Source: Brienomyrus brachyistius (lineage: Eukaryota; Chordata; Actinopteri; Osteoglossiformes; Mormyridae). From it: a stretch of DNA of 64,000 bases. The stretch spans positions 18,848,349-18,912,348 of the forward strand of contig NC_064551.1 in the NCBI RefSeq assembly GCF_023856365.1. The letters are read 5' to 3'. The notes under the pieces were generated by a model. The model did not search any database. It saw nothing but the letters and a program-made list of their open reading frames with translations, and had not been told where the DNA came from. This document shows, piece by piece, positions 57,918 through 64,000 of the stretch (positions within the stretch are counted from its first letter, which is position 1; each line of letters starts with the position of its first letter). The translations under genes and the position numbers were made by a program.

Positions 57918-59415
57918 GTTTGGCTAGTCATTCAGGGTTAGGGAGCGTCACAAAAATTGCAAGCAGGCAAAATTCAGGGTTGTGTCAGGGGGACCAGTCA
58001 AATTCAACAAGCCAAAAACTAGACTGTCAGTCTCTTTCATCATCACTCTTATGAACTGACAGGGTCAAGGAATAATGAATGAGCAGCCCTCATCTGTAAC
58101 ATTTAACAACTAACTGTAGAATTTGTTCGCGTGGTGTCTGAGGATGTGTCAAGTAAGGCAACAGCAATGAAAGTAAGCTGAACAATGACTCTAAACAGCT
58201 GAAATCTAGAGTAAGAAAACCAAATACCTACATTTATTTGGGAATAGACCTTAACATAGCATCACATTATATAGCTAAAGCTTTTGGCTAATCGAGTAGC
58301 AGGACCCAGTGCTGTCCATGTTCGCCATTCTAAGAGGGGAATCATCTTAGACCATCCCATGTCAGGAGCAACACTGCAGGCCTGACAGCCCCTTAGCCAA
58401 TGAAATGAAACCTCTGCTGCATTCACCAAAGTGATATTCTTTCTGGATAGAATTTTTGCTGAATTAAATTGGGAGCTTAATTAAATTAAGCAAACTCCAG
58501 TTCAATAGTATTAAGCCAGCGTCAGGTTTCCATATTTGAAACAGATGGGTTGTAATAATATACACATATTATTATGTGCTACAGCATGATGAAATCCAGC
58601 CTCCTTGAATTCATAGGTATTCTGTGCACAGGCTAAGCTTCCACATCACAGAACGCTCCTGTGACCTTGTTAGCACGCACCAAACCTCCAACGTGTAAAT
58701 GCATATGGCTACTTCACTAGATATTGCTGGCACAGCAGGAAATCTGCATAACACATCCATTGTATTAGTTTTATACCATTGGTCTCAGTTTCCTTCCTTC
58801 CTCGAGTTCCTTTAAATTAGATGAACATCCAGTACAGGACACAGCTGAATGTTCCCTTAGAGTGGAAGAGAAAGACAATGATTATTTTCCAGATAATAGG
58901 TTCCTGTGCTAGCAGCTAAAGATCATGGTTTTCCTCCATTTGGGAGAACACTGGAGAAGTATTCCGGGCCAGTAGGATACCAGCTCTTTCTACACGCATT
59001 AAAAAGCACCATGAACCTTGGAGGTCATGCATACCACCTATTTCCCCACCCATTATGAAACACTACAATCTTTGGAAACCCAGAACACCACCCATTTCTG
59101 CACTAATTAGTGAAAACTGTTGGCCTTAGGAGTTGAAGACAAACAGGTTGATTTTTTCCTGTTGGAACAAGAACTTTCTTTGTTCAATTTCATTTACCTC
59201 AGACTACCTTAAATGCAACAACTTATCTGGCTAACTAATAAATCCTGCTTTGTGGAACACCCCCATGATCAACAGAGTCCCAAACAACCTTAAAGAGACA
59301 TCTCAAGCTGCATCTCTGAGAGGGACACCCCAATGCTGAACTCTGAAACTCCAAACCTGCGCCTGCAATTCCAGGCAAATTATTCTAATCAGTGACAGTT
59401 GAAGGGTATGTGTTA
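57918..59415. other. intergenic, nothing recognised
   Basis: AT-rich, short frames only. Confidence 0.5.
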
Positions 59416-59423
59416 CCTTAAGC

Positions 59424-59597
59424 CAGTGTTTCCCAACCCAGTCCTCGGGGAACCCCGGAAAGTCCACGTTTTTGCTCCCTCCGAGCTCCCGTGCCAATCA
59501 GGAACACTGAATACCTGGTACAGGTGTGCTGGGAGCTGCGAGGATGCAAAAACGCGGACTCTCCGGGGTTCCCCGAGGATTGGGTTGGGAAGCACTG
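59424..59597. mobile_element. hAT-like MITE, family copy 3, with perfect target duplication
   Basis: Terminal inverted repeats CAGTGTTTCCCAACCCAGTC and its mirrored right end (GGGTTGGGAAGCACTG, to 59597) enclose a near-palindrome. The perfect 8-bp duplication CCTTAAGC lies at 59416-59423 and 59598-59605, which points to the hAT superfamily. It is the least decayed of the three copies. Confidence 0.9.
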
Positions 59598-59605
59598 CCT
59601 TAAGC

Positions 59606-60920
59606 AATCTTCATCACTGTGCCCCCCCCACAAACTTCACTGCCCAACATTTTCACACTGTACCGGTGGGCTGGGGGGTGGCGGTGAGGGTGAAGCATAT
59701 ATAAACATGAAAAGTACAACAACTAGGACTGTAATAGCACAATAACACCAAGTTTCAGTCTAATAATACTTTTTTCTGAAATCGAAACTTTTGCTACTCA
59801 ACGTCTTTGATGGCTTCCTCTGGGAAACTGTTAAATGTTAAGATATAAATTTATAATCTGTCATGTTTACAATACCTATTACTCATACTGTAAAAACTTG
59901 TTTACACATAGTAATTAGGGTGACCAGATAATCACTTTGAGCCAAATCAGGTTTCACAAAGTACTTTAAAACTGAAAGACTCCTGTGCTCGGCTAATTAG
60001 TTAAATTCTTCTTGTGGTTTGACGGGTCTGTTTCCTTTATTGAAAGATTCGTCCAGCTGTTTCACATTAACATTAATGACACATGCATGATTACAGGAGA
60101 CTGACCAATCAACACGCAATCAAGAAATATATGAATGCAGACATTGTAGATTAACATACGTGTGCAAAGTGGTGTTTGGAATTAATGTAAAAATGGAAGG
60201 ATCGCCCAGCTGGAACGTTGTAGTTGTACGTGGAAAAACAAGGAAAATTCTATCGTAAGCCGAGTATTAAAATGCGAGTCCACTGGAGATCGGCTAAAGC
60301 CAGCTCTGCTGGAATGGATTAAGAGGCTGCTTTTTAAATCACACCCACAAATGCTGTTGGAATCCAAAACAAACTATAGGACACAATAGAGAGGAAAAAT
60401 CCCGGATAATGATGAATATTTAACCATTTGCATTGAAGTATTTCTCCAAATGAAGAAAATAAAGATTCGTGATTGAGTGACATAAAGGCTAAAGGAAGAC
60501 ACAGCTACCAACTAATTTTGCCTCAAAGTCGGTCATCTTTTGTCCGTATTGAAAGATGAACTGCATTTTTTTGGCAGTTGAATTAAAGAATTAAACACGT
60601 ACTGTTTATTTGCTGCCATCTAGTGTCTAAATAAATATCCGCTATTACATCCGTGTGACCGCAGACGAAAATAAAATCGCAAAAGATTACGAAAACCGTT
60701 TCATTTATTTCTCCAAGACAGCTGAGATCTGCATGAAACCGGATTATAGATTATTTCTCCGGTCTCTCATTTTTTTCACCAGCAAAAAGCGATGTCATCA
60801 AGCTCTAAAATAGTTTTGAGATTTTCTCGACTTTTACGTCTCATTTTGATATTTGATGGAGAAATAAAGGAGCTTTCTATGAAGCCAATTTAAACAGTGT
60901 TTGGAATGGTGTTTGAGTGA
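59606..60920. other. intergenic, upstream of elovl4
   Basis: Contains the CTCF-like motif at 60613-60626. No exon recognised. Confidence 0.5.
60613..60626 (-). promoter_or_regulatory. CTCF-like motif, minus orientation
   Basis: The reverse complement reads ACACTAGATGGCAG, 13 of 14 positions of the CTCF core. It lies about 2 kb before the elovl4 first-exon donor and points back toward tent5a. Confidence 0.45.
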
Positions 60921-61260
60921 CTGTGACCCTCACCTGGCTTGTGTTACTCTTTGCGTTTGGTGACTCGTCAATGGCTCACAGCTGTGTCTTGTCTAGCCTT
61001 GTGACGTCTATATATGTGCCGACCCTTGTCTTGTTCCTCAGTAACCGTATTTTTTGCCTGTGTTTCCTGAGCATGATTTGTGGTTAGTTTTTGCCTCCTT
61101 GGGTTTAGTTCTTGTTTTGTCTCCTGCCTTTGTTTTGATCCTTTGTTACCCCGTTTTGTTCTTCTTAGTTAGTCCATTCCCAGTAAAACACCCAGTAAAA
61201 CATTGTTATTACCAAATTTCACTGTGTATCATCCCTTCCATCATGTCCCACCATAACATC
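60921..61260 (+). mobile_element. LTR-like T-rich repeat, possible solo LTR
   Basis: Begins TGTGACCCTCACCTGGC and ends ATCATGTCCCACCATAACA, so TG...CA borders are possible. The interior is T-rich with GGGTTTAGTTCTTGTTTTGT, TATA-like TATATATG at about 61010, and CAGTAAAACACCCAGTAAAA near the 3' end. It shares words with the repeat at 32780-33545. No target-site duplication could be confirmed, so the class is tentative. Confidence 0.4.
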
Positions 61261-61500
61261 AGACAAAATATAAACTAATATGAAACTGAAATAGGAATCA
61301 CAATGTAGTTTTCCCCAGCGGTAGAAGAGCAAGCTTTGAGCAGTGAAATATCTCTCAGTGGTGTGATATTTATGAGTAATAGGAGAGATGGCTTGTGACT
61401 TCAGACCCCAGAGCACACAGGTTGTGAATTCATCTTGCTGACAGTAACAGTAACAGTACTAATGCACAAAGGGGTTACTGAAAGTCGTGAGTTATTTTTT

Positions 61501-61771
61501 TCACCGTGGTACCAGCGGGAGGGGTTGGCTATATTTTGACAGTGCACGCATGCGCCATACTCTCCTCACCGGGGTACCAGCGGGAGGGGTTGGCTGTAAT
61601 TTGGCAGCGCAGGCATGCGCCGTACTCTCCTCACCGGGGTACCAGCGGGAGGGGTTGGCTGTATTTTGACAGCGCACGCATGCGCCGTACTCCTCCTCAC
61701 CGGGGTACCAGCGGGAGGGGTTGGCTGTAGTTTAGCAGCGCACGCATGCGCCGTACTCGCCTCACCGGGGT
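61501..61771 (+). repeat. 65-bp CpG-rich tandem array with NRF-1-like sites
   Basis: Four tandem units of 65, 65, 66 and about 65 bases start GTACCAGCGGGAGGGGTTGG and end CTCCTCACCGGG. Every unit carries a GCACGCATGCGCC-type core (near 61545-61556, 61608-61621, 61671-61686 and 61738-61751), close to the palindromic NRF-1 consensus YGCGCAYGCGCR. The array directly precedes the CpG-rich elovl4 5' region, about 0.9 kb before its first-exon donor. Copies differ at few positions, including one AGGCATGCGCC variant, so the array is young or homogenised. NRF-1 binding is inferred from motif match only. Confidence 0.8.
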
Positions 61772-62691
61772 AGTGTAGCAGCTCACGCCTGTACGGTGCG
61801 CGTTTCGCCGAGGTGCAGATAGCAGAGGGACCGTCACGCTGTGTAATCGCTGCGTACCGGCGGCTGATGTTCACCTTTAAACGAAGACATCAAGTTCCTC
61901 TGCGGCAGGTAACGCAAGACAGGGAAACCACACGGTGCGTTCTCCATCATTTCCCCCTGGATGTCATTCGACGGTTTTCGAGAAAAGTGCGAATAAGTGT
62001 ATTATAAGACCATCTTCATTCTGTAAAAGTAAAGCAGAGTTTCATTGTTTCTAAGGACTATAACGACTAGCTACGTTTCTCTGCAGCTGAATTTCTTGAC
62101 GCTTATCAAGTGTGAATGAGCAGCACCGTTAGTTTATTTTTAGCAGGTCTGGGAGTTTCTTCTCCATCATTTAAATTCATTCATTTTGAGATATTATATA
62201 GTGATTATGTTCAGTGCTCTGCATTGTTCATTGAAGTTTATTATTGTTTCTTTTTATTGTTTCTATTGCAATGAGTAACTATAAAGGTTTAAAGTGTGCT
62301 GGACGGTTTATTAAATGATAGTTAAAACAAATTCGCTTATCTATATATTATTAAGATTCCTCTTAATTCCTGTCGAACAGCAAAGCAGAGATAGTCTTTA
62401 AAAAGACTGGTATACAATTAATCTGAAGGAAATAGTTATTTCGATATCCGTTAGTATTTAAGGTCTCCGCTGTGTGGGACTGCCGGAAAAGCTGCCGCGC
62501 TTCAACGCACCGCACCGTCCTTATAACGCTTCGGACTTACTTATATTCTTATTTCAGAGAATCCAGCGCTTTGTTGAAAGAACGGACTTTCCACGTGTTT
62601 AAATTGATAAACATCCCCACTCCCATTGAACAATTTGCATTATTTTGTGTTTATATAATCAATAAGCGTCAGTATTACTCGTAGTCGACAG
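61772..62691 (+). promoter_or_regulatory. elovl4: elovl4 promoter region and non-coding first exon
   Basis: The first 150 bases are CpG-rich (GTGCGCGTTTCGCCG near 61796). A second small CpG cluster lies at 62475-62535. A perfect donor CAG|GTAAGT is at 62691/62692, and a weaker donor, GCAG|GTAACG, is at about 61908. The GTAAGT donor matches the acceptor TTTTTCACAG at 63198-63207, giving a 516-base intron in the 5' UTR. The transcription start and the choice between the two donors cannot be determined from sequence. Confidence 0.6.
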
Positions 62692-63207
62692 GTAAGTGAA
62701 TCATCATAATCTATAATTCATCATGTTGGCTCATTCACTCCGGGATTGGACCATGATGCCATTTTGTAACAGGATTTTACCCCCGATGTGCAGTAGCATG
62801 CATCGACCACCGGCCGTTTGTTTTAAGATAGTAAGAATTTACTTACTATGATTTTGATTAGCAACGCCAATTTTATATTTCATTCCAAAATTATAAAGTG
62901 GACTGAAACTTTAATTTCCTTTTTATCATTTATTGGCTGTTTTTATCTTGAAGTGCTTTTGTCTCTGTACTGCTGCTGCGGAACTTCCACTAGCCTGAAC
63001 ACTTTCCACTAATATGTGTTCTAAGATGCTCCCCAGGCAGGAGACACTATAATTTACGCTGCATCCACGACGCTGTAAAGAGGCATATTTTTTTTCATTT
63101 GCATCTCTTTCTGTTACTTTATTACCAATTTATTACCCATTTGTACAAAACACTTAATATTTTTTAGTAATTTTAGATGGTTTATTTAATCTTCCCATTT
63201 TTCACAG

Positions 63208-63300
63208 GATAAGAAAAAGAAAAATCTATGAACATGGACAGAATAACACATTTTGTAAATGACACTGTAGGATTCTACCAGTGGAGTCTTACCATTGCAG
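63208..63300 (+). other. elovl4: elovl4 exon carrying the start codon
   Basis: The exon is bounded by acceptor TTTTTCACAG (63198-63207) and donor GCAG|GTGTGT (63300/63301). It contains a 5' UTR part (63208-63233) and the first 67 coding bases. The exon ends in phase 1. Confidence 0.8.
63234..63300 (+). CDS. elovl4: elovl4 first coding exon (partial gene): very-long-chain fatty acid elongase, N-terminus
   Basis: ELOVL4 is an ER multi-pass condensing enzyme that uses malonyl-CoA to extend very-long-chain saturated and polyunsaturated fatty acids; it is important in retina, skin, brain and sperm. The 22 codons read MDRITHFVNDTVGFYQWSLT-IA. They are followed by a phase-1 G that would give Asp with the expected next exon (family wording ...TIADKRVEN). 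The match to fish elovl4b N-termini (THFVNDTVEFYKWSLTIAD) is strong. The ATG at 63234 is chosen (A at -3, G at +4) over the in-frame ATG at 63228, whose context is poor; it also gives the expected length. One difference is Gly13 (GGA) where relatives have Glu. The histidine box and membrane segments lie in later exons beyond the window. Confidence 0.85.
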
Positions 63301-63407
63301 GTGTGTTTTTTCCGTCTCTGTCATAAATGTAAATGTTCACTTTTAAATATAAACATTGACCTGACAGGCTTTCTGACAGCTATAGTGTAACACAGGGTGC
63401 CATTCAG

Positions 63408-63885
63408 TGGTGGGTTTAACTGTCTCACTTTACATTCAAGGACAGGATCCCTAGCAGGGTTAGGTGTCTCTGTGTCACTGTAAATTCCAGTGCTGGATCC
63501 CTGGCAGGATTAGGTGTCTCTGTGTCACTGTAGATTCCAGTGCTGGATCCCTGGCAGGATTAGGTGTCTCTGTGTCACTGTAGATTCCAGTGCTGGATCC
63601 CTGGCTGGATTAGGTGTCTCTGTGTCACTGTAGATTCCAGTGCTGGATCCCTGGCTGGATTAGGTGTCTCTTGTGTCACTGTAGATTTCAGTACTGGATC
63701 CCTGGCAAGGCTAGGTGTAACTGTGTCACTGTAGATTCCAGGACAGGATCCCTGACAGGGTTAGGTGTCTCTGTGTCACTGTAGATTTCAGTACTGGATC
63801 CCTGGCAAGGCTAGGTGTAACTGTGTCACTGTAGATTCCAGGACAGGATCCCTGGCAGGGTTTGGTTTCTGAATGGCACTATATT
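63408..63885 (+). repeat. 50-bp minisatellite in the elovl4 intron
   Basis: About nine imperfect copies of a 50-bp unit (TAGGTGTCTCTGTGTCACTG followed by TAGATTCCAGTGCTGGATCC and CTGGCAGGAT). Inner copies from about 63480 to 63660 are nearly identical and outer ones are more degenerate. Variants alternate between ATTCCAGTGCTGG, ATTTCAGTACTGG and ATTCCAGGACAGG, suggesting a two-unit higher-order pattern near 63680-63850. Confidence 0.9.
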
Positions 63886-64000
63886 CCAGAAGAGAATTCC
63901 TAGCAGGGTTTGGTTTCCCAGTGTCATTAAAGATCCCAGGACATGATCCTGATAGACTTCTTCACATGCTGAGAGGTTTCTCATTGTGATTCTGCTGTCC

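Noticed and set aside
61054..61278. 74-codon hydrophobic frame resembling a membrane protein
   Set aside because: It arises from the T-rich LTR-like repeat, which shares words with 32780-33545; no gene evidence.
63228..63230. Upstream in-frame ATG as the elovl4 start
   Set aside because: Poor context (T at -3, A at +4). The ATG six bases later has A at -3 and G at +4 and gives the length expected for fish ELOVL4.

Overview
This looks like nuclear DNA from a bony, probably teleost, fish. Genes are sparse and split by GT-AG introns. The non-coding DNA is full of fish-type repeats: tRNA-derived SINEs, CR1/L2-type LINE remnants, Tc1/mariner relics, hAT-like foldback MITEs, (TGGA)n-tailed repeats and many minisatellites. 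I see no prokaryotic organisation, no CRISPR array and no viral gene. I could not fix the species.

Two protein-coding genes are supported, both on the + strand. (1) A complete tent5a (fam46a) gene, a non-canonical cytoplasmic poly(A) polymerase. Its coding exons are 38382-38798 and 39345-40124 (398 residues), with a CpG-rich promoter/5' exon region at about 37420-38110 and a 3' UTR to about 41.4 or 41.8 kb. (2) The 5' end of an elovl4-type very-long-chain fatty acid elongase (closest in my memory to fish elovl4b). It has a non-coding exon ending at 62691 and the first coding exon at 63208-63300, and then runs off the right edge. In human, TENT5A and ELOVL4 both lie on 6q14.1, so the pairing fits conserved synteny. 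The two products are not known to share a pathway.

Layout: 0-37 kb is gene-poor. It holds minisatellites (0.9, 8.3-8.8, 18.8-19.4, 20.9-21.2, 21.9-22.1, 29.0-29.2 and 35.1-35.6 kb), a GATA microsatellite (17.3 kb), two Tc1/mariner relics (10.0-10.8 and 17.2-18.25 kb), a dead L2-type LINE (23.3-24.1 kb, minus), a CR1 3' end inserted into a minisatellite (28.1-28.9 kb) and several foldback elements. 37.4-41.8 kb is tent5a. 42-60 kb is again repeat-rich, including a 1.15 kb 38-bp minisatellite with repeated E-boxes (52.3-53.5 kb), a 15-bp minisatellite (56.1-56.4 kb) and three copies of a hAT-like MITE family (48.4, 57.8 and 59.5 kb), two of them with 8-bp target duplications. 61.5-62.7 kb is the elovl4 promoter region, led by four tandem 65-bp CpG-rich units that each carry an NRF-1-like site. 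A 50-bp minisatellite fills the start of the next elovl4 intron.

I found no convincing new biological system. The most useful leads are the NRF-1-site tandem array before elovl4, CTCF-like motifs in convergent orientation around tent5a (one of them inside a hAT MITE), a possible alternative tent5a N-terminus from a CpG-rich upstream exon, and a CR1 insertion whose empty site survives in a neighbouring repeat unit.
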